Shown here: piece after piece, positions 42,054-53,681 of the stretch
Layout of the letters: each line of letters begins with the position of its first letter
How positions within the stretch are numbered: the stretch's first letter is position 1
From: Pleodorina starrii
Lineage: Eukaryota; Chlorophyta; Chlorophyceae; Chlamydomonadales; Volvocaceae
Length of the DNA: 64,000 bases
Assembly: GCA_030267565.1 (NCBI GenBank)
Contig: BRXU01000016.1
Location: forward strand, 1,816,501 to 1,880,500
Direction of reading: 5' to 3'
Notes under the pieces: generated by a model
Database searches by the model: none
What the model was told of the DNA's origin: nothing
The model's input: only the letters and a program-made list of their open reading frames with translations
Program-made: the position numbers and the translations under genes

Positions 42054-43032
42054 CCACCGCCCATCAAGCCATCATCGCTGCTTACACACCCACTGCTTAC
42101 ACACCCCTTCCTCCGCCAAGTGAACGTACCACACCGTACTCCCGCCTTGGACCAACAGAACACGACAGAACAGAACAGAACGAAGCGTGACACGGTGCCC
42201 GCCAACCCCCAACCCCCAACAGAGCACATCACTTCCTGAACCCCCATCCCCCGACCCCTTCCTCCGTATTCCGGGCACCCGCAGGCGAGTGAGGACGCGA
42301 CCATGCGCCAGCTGCACCACCGACAGATGCAGACGACGCAACGGAAAGAACGATGAAGTTGTGTGTATGTGTGCATGTGTGTATGCATATGTGTAAGTAT
42401 GTGTGTGTCGTTACAGTATCTGACCGGGCTCTGACGCTGGCCAGGTGTGTGGCGGGGGCGGGGAAAGGAGGAAGGGGGTTATGGCAGGCAGCGGCCTGGC
42501 GCCTTCGGCCGTCGGCGGAAGTGGAAGCGGTCTCTGCGCCCTCTGCGCGGGAGGGGAAGGGAAGGACCGGCTAAGGGAGGGAGGAGGAGGAGGAGGGCGG
42601 GAGGGCTGAGGGGTGGCTTGTCTGGAGCCTGCAGTACCGGTAGCCCAGGTGCGCGAGAGGCTGATGTTGCTGCCGTGTCCCGCCCGAGGCGGCCAAAAGG
42701 GTCAGAATCCACCCATCCCGCACCAAAGCGTTGCGCGGGCGGCGGACCGAGTCGAGGCGGCGCGTTGGCGGTGTGGTGGTGGGAGGTGCACTGTGGAGCG
42801 GAGCGGGGCGAGCCGCACTGCGTTGATGTCCCACTCGCTGGTTTGGGGCGAGGAAGAGGGAGGGTGAGAGTGTGTGTGTGATTGTGATTTGTGCGGACCG
42901 GCGCCCTGCGTCCCAGGTCGATCGATTGGCGCCTTTGCCCTGCACCTCCCCAACGCACTGCATGACGCGCTTCTGCCTGCTGGGCCTCGCGTGGGTGGGC
43001 TTGGGTGTGTAAGCAGCGATGAGCGGCGGTGG
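42054..43032 (+). mobile_element. intact TIR element (979 bp) flanked by TTAA, carrying a gene fragment
   Basis: It is bounded by TTAA at 42050-42053 and 43033-43036. The ends are inverted: CCACCGCC and GGCGGTGG outermost, then a perfect 20-bp inverted pair, TCATCGCTGCTTACACACCC at 42072-42091 and its complement at 43003-43022, offset by a ~10-bp indel. There is no transposase. Inside is an exon-like copy (42285-42357, with CAG acceptor) of the folate-receptor-like last exon. TTAA target choice suggests a piggyBac-type non-autonomous element; the family assignment is an inference. Confidence 0.65.
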
Positions 43033-43036
43033 TTAA

Positions 43037-44076
43037 TTAACTTACGAGACGGCCCAAGGACGAACCCTGTACGACATTACGGCAGCGAAAGAATGCGTAC
43101 ATGCCACCGGGTGCAACGACAACAACGACGATGACCAGAACAACAACTGCTCAATTGCTCATACAGTCAAGAGGCAAAGTGAGAAAACGCTCCTCGGTTT
43201 GCAGCCAGGTCTGCTGTACACATGCGCCGTGCTCCTAGGCTCCTACGAAGGCCGCACCTCCTCTCCTCGCCTCTGCCCAGAGGTGCAATCATTATATTCG
43301 TGTGTTCATGAATCATGATCGAGGACGTGCGGAAAGCCGCGAAAGGCTCCCGCCGTCCGAAAGGAACCCCCCTCCCAACACACACGCACACACACACATC
43401 CTCCGAAATGACAACGCTCCCGGGTACCGCTCTCACGTCCTTTCCAGATGCACATCGTGGCATGCGTGTTCCCTCTTTCCCTCTCTCTCTCCCTCGCTCG
43501 CTCTCCCTCTCGCTCGCTCGCTCTGACCCTCTCCCTCTCTCTTCCGTGTCCTTCACTAACTCGACTCACTCTCAACGTCACCAAAGCACGCTTCCTGGCT
43601 CAATCAACTGCAATCGGCGGCGACTGATTGGGACATACGAAAATGCGTGCGTGTGCCCACTCACACAGGGGACACACACACAAACACAAACACACACTCG
43701 TCATCATATTTCCGTTGCCGCATCTGACCCCTGCAGTTTGCTGCTGCTCCTACTCGTACTAGGAACATGGTGCCGTATGCCGTCCTCAGAACCAGCCCGG
43801 CTCGTCCAGACCCAGCTCCTTCGCCTGTACGGCATACGACACCACGGCGGGCGGGGAGAGGCAAGGGCGCCGGGCAGCGTGAGGCTCACCTCGCTGATAG
43901 ATGGAAATTCGCCCCCAGAGGAGCCGCGTCTCGGTGCATCCCTCCCGAATCTTCTTCACTAGCCCGTCCGCTGGCCCGTCCCTACCCCACCTCACCGTCC
44001 ATTACTCCACCATCCCTCACCCCCCCCTCCTCGCCCCTCCGTCGCCCCACCACCACCCCGTCCCTCATCCTCATCC
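43037..44076. other. spacer without supported gene
   Basis: It contains CA and CT/CG microsatellite stretches (43380-43400, 43480-43530, 43675-43700) and an inverted repeat (43769-43783 with 43829-43843). It probably includes the 3' UTR of the minus-strand DUF1995 gene near 44076. No convincing exon was found. Confidence 0.5.
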
Positions 44077-47000
44077 TCACACCTTCTTCTGCATTTCCGG
44101 TTTGGCCTCGTTCAGTCGCGCCAGGATGACATCAGCGGGCGGGCGGGCGGGGGTGGCCAGCAGGCACTCGCCCAGGTGCCGCGCATCAGCTGCGGGCCGG
44201 AGGCCCCGGGGGCCGGGGGCGGGATGGTTTCGGAGCGGGTGCGGGACGGAGGCAATGAGACTGGGTAAGAAAACGTGTAGGTGGAACGTCAAGCAACCAA
44301 GACAGGACGGGACGGGACAGGACAGGACGGTGAGGAGCGCGGCGAGGAGGAGGCGCGGGGGAGGCGCGGGGGGGGGGGGGACGGTGGGGAGGTCGCCATC
44401 CCTCCAGGGACGGATTGGGCCGACCGGCGGTGCGACCTCCCCATGCAGGGATTCGATGTAGCATCTGGGAGCAGGCAGGCCCGCGTGCTGCAGGCTGCAC
44501 GGGAGTACTACGTAGGCCTACGAGGCTGCAGGGGCAGCAGGGCCGCGTTGGCTGGTGGCTGGTGGGCGCGAGGCGACCGGCGACCGGCGGGCGCGGAGGC
44601 GGCACAGCAAGACAGCTCATGGGCTTACTGGCTGGCGACGGACAGGTGTCGCGAGGTGTGGGGAGGCGCACGTGCTCGTGCGGGTGTAATGTTGTGTTTT
44701 GTTGTTGCGTGGCGTGCCCAAGACCCGATCACAGCCCAGTCCAGTGTAGCGCCCCCTTTTCTCGCTCATCCATCCCCACCTCTCCCCCCCCGCCGCATCA
44801 ATGCCAGACACCTCGTCCCAACCCGCCCCACCTCTCATTCCCGCGCCCCACCACCACCACCCTTCGCTAACGCCGTCTCCGTCCCTTCGCTGCGGTTTCT
44901 TCTTTTCTATCACCACACACACACACCTCCCCCCCCGCCAACAACGTCCGCAGTGACTCATTATTATATAAAGGAGCATATCACTCCCTGAACCCTCCCG
45001 CCAGCACCCACGTGTGGCAGCCGGGTACAGGGCCCAGCGGTGCGGCCATGCCCGGGTGAGCAGTCCGTTGGCCCCCCGACTGCCCCGCAGCATCCGGGCC
45101 GAGTACAGAGTCGTCCAGCGGGACTCGTCCAGCACCTCAGCGGCGCGCTGACGAAGCCGCCTGACAGACGTGCCCAGGCCCACACACACACACACATACA
45201 CATGCACACATGGGGCATAAGCGCACTTGAAGACGTGGTATGGTGGGTCGGGTGGGGGGCATGTTGAGTTGAGTATGTGAGTGTGTGTATATGGTGGGTT
45301 GGGGGGGGAGGGACGCCACACCGCACTGCGTATCGCACGGTGCTTCCCGCCCCTTCCCTCGGCCCCCCCCCCTTCCCAACAGCCGGCCCCAGCACGGCAA
45401 GCGCCGCGCTCGCGCCGTTTCCTCCTTTCCCCCCGTCCTCCTCTCCCCCCTGTCCACCCCCCTGTCCTCCCCTCCCCCCCCGTCCCCCCGCACTCCCTCT
45501 CACGCACCACTGCCAGGGCTGCCCCACACTGCCCGCATCCGTCCACTGCGGGTTGACCGCCACGACGGAGTGACCGGGTCGGGTCACTCGGCTGCCGTAC
45601 CCGCCGTCAAACAGCTTCACCAGGGAGGGGACCTGCGCCAGGGAGGGAGGGAGGGAGGGAGGGAGGGGCGGGGGCGGAGGGAGGGAGGGAGGGAGGGCGG
45701 GGGCGGAGGGAGGGGGCCACCGGGGTCCGGGCGGTGAGGGAAGAGCTGAAGACGACAAGAAGAGTTGATCGGGGGGAAGAGTGACCGGATTGGCGCGGTG
45801 GAGAGCGCGATACGGGACTGGTATGGGATTGGGACTCGTTGCTGGTCGCAGCAACCGGTCCTCCAAAACAATCCAATCGTCAAAAGAAAGTCGATGGAGC
45901 TCGAGGGGTGCCCCTTCACCCGGGGTATTCCGGGTGGCTGGGGTGGGGACGGGGATGGCTGTGTCAGAGGTCGGGATGGCAGGGGAATGGCGTGGCTGCG
46001 GCGTGGGCCGTCGGAGGGAGGGAGGGAGGGAGGGAGGCTCCACCGACCCACGGGACGGTCCGGTACTGTGAAGTAAAACCTTAAGTAAGACCTCACCACC
46101 CAGGCAGGCAGGCGGGTTGCGGAAAGCCGCTGCTGGGGATTGGAAGCGCTGCTGGAGATCGGCGGGCGGGAAAACAAACAAACCACCACGGACATGCGGA
46201 CCAGCCCTTTACGTCGGTCACAGTGCACGGCATTGTACGGCATCACGACGCTGTTCGTACCGTTGCGTTGGTGACATTTGCGATGAGCGTCATGTCCCGG
46301 CCGCACGACCACAGCCCCACGCCGTCCGCGCCGTCCTCCAGGAAGCCCAGGAACTCCGCGTCGTACCTGCCGTACATGGCGTACATGCCGTACACAGGCG
46401 ACGAGCGGCAGTACTGAGCACCCTCTCTCACCTCCCTCGCCCTCGCCCTCGCGGCGCGCGCCTCCCCGCAGCCCCCACCCGGTTGAATCTCGTAACCCGC
46501 CCTCCCGCCCCGGCCCCGCCCGAAACCCGCCCTCACCCCCTGCCCTGCAGACTGCGGCGAAGGGCCGCATCAGCCTTGTTGAACCCTTCAACCAGCCCCT
46601 CCAGGGGCTTCACACCTCCAAGCCTCCACGACCCCCTTACCCCGTCCAGCGCCCACCCAACCCACCTATCCCAGCCCCACCCTCCTTCCCCCCACCCTCA
46701 GCCACCCTCAGCCCAACCGAAGCTTCCTCCCTAGTCCCGCTTCCTCGTGGCCCTTCCCCCGAGTCCCCCAGCCCCCCAAAACACACCCACACACATAAGC
46801 ACACACACACACACACGCACACAGCTCCAAACCTCTGTCCGCCATCCGCCATCCGCCACCCGCATCCGCCATCCGCACCCGGCACCCGTACCAGTTGAAA
46901 GGGACACGATATCCCCTCCAGCCCCCCCCCCTGCCCCCCCTTCACGGAGGACCCCGCCCTCACACTCACCCCTCCAGCTCCTCGCCCCTCCCCCCCATTG

Positions 47001-48472
47001 GGTTACGGGCTCCGGCCTACGTACATACGTGGATCCACCTCCCCCTCCCACCATACACACATACACATACACACCCAAACGAAACCTCCCCAACCCCCCC
47101 CCTCCCCACCCCCACCCCTCCCCAACCCCACCCCTCCCCAACCCCGCCCTCACCCCTCCAACAGCGCCTCCACCAACTTGCGCAGCACCCGGAAGCGCTG
47201 CACCTCTCCCCCCGGGTAGTCCCCCTCGTCAAGCAGCATCAGCAGGTCGGGCTGGGGGGCGCCTGGCGGAGAAGAAGAAGGACAAGAAGAAGAAGGCGGG
47301 AGAGGGAGAGGCGGAGGGAGAGGGAAAGGCGGCGGGAGAGGGAGAGGGAGAGGGATGAGGGGGTCAATCAGTGGGCCCCACAAAGGGGAGGAGGGGAGAA
47401 AGTACCGTACAAGGGTGGGGGCAGCGGGAGGGTCGGAGGGACATCACCAGGACAGGGAAGGCGAAAAGCCGTGCCGTCCTCTGGGCTGCATCCGCCCGCC
47501 CGATCCCGCCCGATCCCGCCCGCCTGCCGCCCCCGGTACTGCCACCTCAATACTGCGACCCTATCGGTACTGCCTCCTACTATCGGTATCGCCCTATCGC
47601 CCTATCGGCCTACTGCCCGCCCGCTCCCTCCTGCCGTCTGCCTGCCTGCCCCACCTCGCCCCAGGAAGCCGACCCGCTGGGAGGGCAACGGAAGCTCCAC
47701 GATCAGCCGCCGAGGCCCCGTGGAACCAGATCCTGGCTCGATTTCGGATCCGGATCCAGATCCGGATCCGGATCCAGGACTCGCAGAAGTGGAGGTCGCG
47801 CCGCCGCTGCGGCGCTGCGCCTCCGTCGCCGCTGCGCCGTCACCTTCGCCGTCGCCGCTGCTGCTGGCCGTGGCGGTGACGCCGACTGCGCCAGCGGCGG
47901 CGGCTGCTTCGGCGGCGGCTGCTTCCCGGTAGAGACGCAGCGACATGCGGGCCTGGCGGACGGCCTCGCTGACCGTCCTGCGATAGAGGCGATGTAGATG
48001 AAGATTTAAAAAAATGGGTGGTTTCGGAGGCTCAGCTCATGGGGGCAGGGAGTGCGCGTGTGTGTGTGTGCAGAGAGAGCCATGTGGCACAATGGTAGGG
48101 CGACGGCAGGCGACAGGCGGCTTTAGGTTGGGCGTGTGCGTCTCTTGCGGGTTGGGAGCGGAGGGAGGGCGCTTCCGGGGGGAGAGAGGGTGTTGCCTGG
48201 GCCAAGCAGGGCGGGTGGCGCGGCGACGTGTAGGGGTCGGAGGCGAGGCGTCGGAGACGTCGGGGGGCAGGGGCCTGAAGCGTCCAGGGCGCGGGCGGGC
48301 AGACGCACCGAGGGGGAGGTGGCGCCGGCCCGGTTGTGCTTGTTGGGGCTGGCTCCAGGCTGGCTAGGCGCGACGCAGCGGACAGGGATGAGCGCCCTCG
48401 ATGGCGACACTGAGCGAAGGCGCTCGGAGCGCGCAGACGGGGATGGAACCCGATGCTGTTGGATGCGTGCAT
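44077..48472 (-). CDS. DUF1995-domain plastid protein (LPA3-like)
   Basis: Exons on the minus strand, 5' to 3': 48472-48309, 47977-47655, 47262-47154, 46623-46537, 46413-46261, 45632-45508, 45160-45012, 44189-44077. Phases agree except at the 46537/46413 junction, where one boundary must differ. The N-terminus (MHASNSIGFHPRLRAPSAF, Arg/Ser/Ala rich) looks like a chloroplast transit peptide. Then come TVSEAVRQARMSLRLY, a low-complexity Ala/Ser/Gly insert, RRLIVELPLPSQRVGF, DYPGGEVQRFRVLRKLVEAL, GHSVVAVNPQW, RAWPHRWALYPAAT and LGECLLATPARPPADVILARL. This order matches DUF1995 proteins, which include the photosystem II assembly factor LPA3. The family call is by motif order; orthology is not proven. 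Confidence 0.65.
44945..44995 (+). repeat. dispersed intronic motif, occurrence 1
   Basis: CGTCCGCAGTGACTCATT, a short AT stretch, and GGAGCATATCACTCCCTGAA lie in order. It is in the last intron of the DUF1995 gene, antisense to it. Related copies are at 50056-50108 and 61058-61108. Confidence 0.7.
45642..45712 (+). repeat. (GGGA)n purine run
   Basis: Repeated GGGAGGGA units in an intron of the DUF1995 gene; a potential G-quadruplex former. A shorter run lies at 46014-46036. Confidence 0.8.
47000..47036 (+). repeat. short dispersed repeat, occurrence 1 (GGGTTA... type)
   Basis: It shares the core ACGGGCTCCGGCCT...ACGTGGAT with the minus-strand copy at 54168-54206 and more loosely with 52313-52353. 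Confidence 0.6.
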
Positions 48473-48849
48473 GTTGTTGGGAGATTTGGTACTTGAGCTT
48501 GTAGGGTTGGCGTGAGCGGTCAGGGAGCTCTGTTGATTGGATGGTTGGCGGTTTGACTTCGTGTGGCCTGAATTTGGTATTTACTGCCTTATAAGATGCT
48601 TATGGGTGTACAGGTATATCGTATATGAAGTCAGATACTTATGCACTTTTTGTATACTCGCACACACCGTCAGGCGCGAGTGCCGTGACGCACGATGACC
48701 AGCTGCATTTGTGCATTCGGCCTCCCAACTGCGCGTAAACTTCACTTTTACATTGCTATTATCTAAACTTGCGTCGTTGCTGATATTGATTGCATCCGAA
48801 GCGCTAGCTGGTATACTGCTAATAGTTTCCTGAAAGGTCGTTAACCCAA
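48473..48849. promoter_or_regulatory. 377-bp divergent promoter region
   Basis: It lies between the start codons of the DUF1995 gene (minus) and the SSF1-like gene (plus). It is AT-richer than its surroundings. No clear TATA box in a good position was identified for either gene. Confidence 0.5.
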
Positions 48850-51800
48850 ATGGCTAAAACTCGGCGAGTGAGTGCCTGATGCAAATATGAAGCATAGTTT
48901 ACTGAAATCTTGGATTAATTGCGCGTTGGTTAGGGTCGTCGACATGCTTACAACCCTTAATTTGCGGCTCTGCAGCGGAAGAAGCGGACACACGTTCCGT
49001 CGGATAATGATGAGGGCAAGAAGCCGGACCCCAAGACCCTGGTGTTCAAGCGTGGAACACACGGGGTGAGGCAATGGCGCCGGTCGCCCTTCCGGCGGCG
49101 GCGCGAAAAACGCCGCAGCTACGCCGAGGCGCCGGGGCTTCCTGCGGCGATAGTCACAATCATATCGGCTATCACAGCAGCACCAATTACTGGTTTCGTG
49201 GGCAACTGGGGTAGGCGCTCCTTGCCGAGCTGCCGGTCAGCAATGTTTCCGTGAGCGGAGGGATTGATGATGGGAGGCGGGAGGGCGGGAGGGCCAGGCG
49301 TGGGTGGGTGGGGGAGGGAGTCTACCGTGCTTCAGCGTCGTCAGGCCAGGGTCACACCCCCGGATCAAAACGCCGCCAATTGGTTTGTACGGAACGGGCG
49401 CTCCTTGTCCTCCGTGGTCGTACCGCCGGATGCCGCCTTTTGCCGCTGTTCGTTGTTGGAAGGTTGCCGCCGTTCCGGCAGCAACGGATAGACGCCGCCC
49501 TGCGCCCTGCGACCTTTTCGCGCGCCTTCCGCCAACCCCGCCGACCAACCCACCACGTCTCGATTAGTCAGGCAGCCCTCCTGCGGTAAAGTAACCTAAC
49601 GACACGACGCATCACGCCACGACCGCTACAAACACACACGCACAGCATGCCCTCCTCCCCTTCCGCTGCCCCTCCCTTTCCCCCGCAGAACATCCTGGCT
49701 GATCTGGAGCAGGATGTACGGCGAATGATGCTGCCCAACACAGCCGCCAACCTGCGGGTGCGTGGCGGGGGACCACCGGGGGGGGCAGCGGCAGCGGTGG
49801 CGGCAGCGGTGGCGGCAGCGGTGGCGGCAGCGGTGGCGGCGGCGGTGGCGGCGGCAGCGGTGGCGGCAGCGGCAGCGGTGGCACACTCAACCACATACCC
49901 ACGCACACACGCACACACGCACATACAGCACCCTGATGTGGACGGAATGCCCGGTGGGCTTTCAGACCGCCCAGCTCACCCTCTCTCCTACTCCCCTCCC
50001 CTCCCTTTCCATCCCCGCACCGCCCCTCGCCCCTCTCCTCCCTCTTGATCAACAACGCCCGCAGTGTCTCATTCTTTACATAAAGGAGCATATCACTCCC
50101 TGAACCCCCTCACACCCTCTTCCCCCCCTCACCCCCACCTCAGGAGTCCCGCCGCAACACTCTGCGCGACTTCCTCTCCGTCGCCGGGCCCCTGGGTGTG
50201 AGCCACTTCGTGATGATGTCAGCAACCGACAACAGCTCCTACATCAAGCTGGCCAAGACACCCCGGGTGAGCGCACCGAGCGCCTGCCCGGCCCTTGGGG
50301 CTGCTGGGTTGGGGCTGCTGGTGGGGTTTGCGGGGGCGGCGGGGGTTGGTACAAACACCGTCCCCGCCGCCCCGCCGCCCCTGAACCTCCTTGGATGCAA
50401 CGTCCCTCCCCTCCCGCCCACCCCCTCCGCTGCGGTCTCGTTGTTCTCACCACCCCCTCCCCACACACCCCTCACTCCCATAGGGCCCCACCGTGACGAT
50501 GCGCATCCGCAGCTACTCCCTCATTCGAAATGTGCAGGCGGCGGCCGCCCGGCCCCGAGTGCCCGTCAACGCATTCAAGGTGGGTGGGCCGTTTCAAGGG
50601 GGGTTTGGGGCGGGGACGGGGCGGATGGCGCTGGAGTGGGGTTGAGGAGGTGGGAGGTGGAGGCGGGGCGTCTTTGGTGTGAGATTTGGTGGAGGTGGGA
50701 GGGGTTTGCCTGGCCTCGCTTGGCTTGATGCGTTTGGCCATTTATTGGGCAGCTGGGGGGCCAATGAAGGGGTTCGGCTGGTGCCCCCTCCGTTGCTCTG
50801 CACCCACGTAATGCGTCCCACCTCCCTCCCCCCTCCCTCGTCGTTCGCGGCGGTGTCTTCTATGTTTCGTCCCTTGTTGTCGTTTCGTCAACCCTCCAGA
50901 CCCCCCCCCTGGTGGTGATGAACGGCTTCAGCGGCAACGAGACGCTGAGGCTGGTAACCACCATGTTCCAGGTGAGTCGGTTGGCGGTTGGGCGGTTGGC
51001 GGTTGAACGGTTGGCAAGCTTAGGCGGGAGTCGGACCATGCTTGGTTTTGGTTTGCTGAGCTGGCACGCGCGGAGACCAGTAACTCTGAGCGGGCAAAGA
51101 GGAGAGCCCTGGCCACTTTATCCTTCCTCTCCCCCCTCTCCCACCCCTCTCCACCCCTCTTCCCACCCCTCCCAAACCCCCTCCTTCCCCCCCTCCCCCC
51201 CCCTCCCCCCCTCAGGGTATGTTCCCGGCCCTCAACGTGCAGCGAACCAAGCTCAGCGCCTGCCAGCGGGTGGTGCTGCTCTCCAGGGACAAGGAGACGG
51301 GTGAGGGGCGGGGACAGGGGGGCCATAGTGGGGGGGGAGGGGGGGCGGCGAGGAGCCCGCGAATAGCGGGGCAGCCGCCTCGGCCAGCGGGCCATACGGG
51401 TACTCCACCGTCATGGTCATTTCCATGTCCGCCATTGCTACCGCCAGGCCTCCCTGTCCCTCCCTAACTGACCCCTGGGTCACATGCCTGGGTCACATAC
51501 TCTTCCTCGTAGGCATCATCCGACTCCGCCACTACAGCATCGCGGTGGCGCCGTCGGGTCTGCGGAAGAGCGTCAAGGTACGACACCGTACGACACCCTG
51601 TGTGTGTATGTGTATGTGCGCCCCCGGTCACTTTCGTACACATCCATCCGCCCCTCCTCCCTGCCCTCCCCCATCCCCCTTAAGCCTCATGCCCCATCCG
51701 CCACCGCCTTGCTTCCGCAACGACCTCAACCACCTCAACCGCCTCAAACGCCCCCCCAACCGCCAGGCGCTCCTCTCCCGCCGCGAGGTCCCCGACCTTG

Positions 51801-53492
51801 GCTCCTTCCGCGATGTGTCGGAGTTTGTGACCAAGAGCGGATACGGCTCGGAGAGCGAGGGTGAGGACGCTGAGGCCAGTCGGGTGACGCTGGCTCAAGA
51901 CCTGGGTCGCGGCAACGTTGCCTCCCGTCAGAGCCGTGTACGGCTGCACGAGCTGGGGCCCAGAATGGATCTGGAGCTGGTCAAGGTGAGACATGTGGGG
52001 TTGTGGGGGGGTGGGGTGGAGGGTGCGGGGGGGGGGTGATGTGTGTGGGGTGTGTGTGTGGGGGGGGTGGTGTGATGTGGGGGTAAGCTTTGGGACCTTT
52101 GGGCCTTTGGGAATGCCAAAGATGACGCGGCCTTCGGAGGAAGAGGGCCTCTGGCGAACACTGACAGACTGTCGTCGCCCCATCTACGACCGTCCTCTCC
52201 CGCCGGCCACGGCCGCCCCCCCTCTGCTCTCTCTCTCTCTCTTATACCTACCTCTCTCCCTCTCTCCTGCCACCGCCCCCTCCCGCTCCATCCGCCCCCA
52301 CCCGCGTCCGGTGGGTTACCGTTTTCGGGATTCGGCCTATACGTGGCTAACCCCCACCCGCCCCCACCCACCCACCCACCCACCCGCCCCCACCCCCCTC
52401 CAGATCGAGGAGGGTCTGTGTGAGGGCACCGTGTTGTTCCACGCGCACGTGAGCAAGACCCGAGAGGAGGTGGCGGAGCTGGCGAACAGGCAGGAGCAGC
52501 GCCAGGCGCTAAGGGACCAGCGGCGGAAGCAGCAGGTGGGGTGGGGCGGGGGTGAGGTGGGTTGAGAGGTGGGGTGGAGTAGGGGTAATCCTAGGGACAT
52601 TTCTAAGAGGGGCGACTCTTAGGACGGCTGGGGATGGGGGATGTGCCCTGCTGGGCAGGGGAACCCACCCCCGGAATCGCCGCAGAACCCCACCGCCACC
52701 AAGCAATGTAGCAGACTTGATCCTACACTCAATCCCCTCCGTTGTGGTTTGTTGTCGCGGTTTGGTTGCAGGAGGAGAACGTGCGGCGCAAGGCCTCGGA
52801 GGCCGCCCGCAAGGCAGCCGCCCAGGCGGATCAGCTGCGCCAGGAGGGCAAGCTGCCGGCGGGGAAGAAGATGTGGTGGGAGCAGGACCCGACAGACAAC
52901 GCGCCGTGGGCGGACGAGGACGAGGAGGGCGAATCGGAGGGCGAGTCGGAGGAGGAGGGCGCGGAGGAGGGGGAGGAGGGCGGTGGTGGTGCGGCGGGGG
53001 CCAAGCGCAAGGGCGCCGCTGCGGCGGCGGGCAAGAAGCGGCGGCGCACGGAGGACGACGACGAGGACGACGACGCGGCGTACTTCCGGTGGGTATGAAT
53101 GGATGATTGTGATTGTGTGTCGTTGTGCGGTCCCCCGTCATGGGTTCCGTCGTTTCAATGCGGCTTCAAATGCGGTTTCAATGCGACCAATGTGACCCCC
53201 CCCGTAAACCCCCGTAAACCCCCGTCACCCCCGTCACACCCCCCGCCCCCGTCACCTCCGCAGGGAGGAGGTCGGCCGCGACCCGGAGGCGGACGAGATG
53301 GTCGGGGCGCACCGGGGTGGAGGCGGGAGGCGAGGACGGGGGCGGGGCCGGGGCCGCGGCAGGGGATTCGGCCGCGGCGACCGCCAACGGCGCAGCAGCG
53401 ACGGCGACGGCGGCGGCGGCGGCGGAGGCGGAGGAAGAGGAGGACGCGGCGGCTTTGGGCGCGGCGGCGGCGGGCGCGGCGGCTTCGGGCGC

Positions 53493-53523
<31 letters not shown>

Positions 53524-53681
53524 ACGGCGGCGGCGGCGGATTCCGTGGCCGCGGCGGGGGCCGTGGCGAAGGGAGAGGACGGCGGGGTGGCGGTGGCGGC
53601 GGCGGCGGGGGCAGGGGACGGGGACGGGGAGGCGGTCGTGGGAGGGGCGGCGACGGTGGTGGGAAGCGGCAGCGGCGATGA
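48850..53681 (+). CDS. SSF1: SSF1/Peter Pan (PPAN) homologue, Brix-domain ribosome biogenesis factor
   Basis: Twelve exons: 48850-48867, 48976-49065, 49689-49757, 50144-50266, 50484-50579, 50900-50971, 51216-51300, 51513-51577, 51767-51985, 52404-52535, 52772-53088 and 53264-53681. All splice phases agree, giving 567 residues. The start MAKTRRRKKRTH matches the basic N-terminus of yeast Ssf1. Brix-domain hallmarks follow: VFKRGTHG, GPLGVSHF, PTVTMRIRSYSLIRNV, LVVMNGF, MFPALNVQRTKLSACQRVVLL, IIRLRHYSIAVAP, VRLHELGPRMDLELVKIEEG and GTVLFHAHVSKT. The family acts in the nucleolus in 60S pre-rRNA processing. After the domain come a charged coiled stretch, an acidic run and a KKRRR basic patch. The last exon adds an unusual ~130-residue Gly/Arg-rich tail. 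A TGTAA lies at 53981-53985. Confidence 0.92.
50056..50108 (+). repeat. dispersed intronic motif, occurrence 2
   Basis: CGCCCGCAGTGTCTCATT followed by GGAGCATATCACTCCCTGAA lies in intron 3 of the SSF1-like gene, about 35 bases before the 3' splice site and in sense orientation. Confidence 0.7.
52313..52353 (+). repeat. short dispersed repeat, occurrence 2
   Basis: It begins GGGTTA and ends TAACCC (inverted ends), with the core CGGCCTATACGTGG. It is in intron 9 of the SSF1-like gene, 50 bases before its 3' splice site. Confidence 0.55.
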
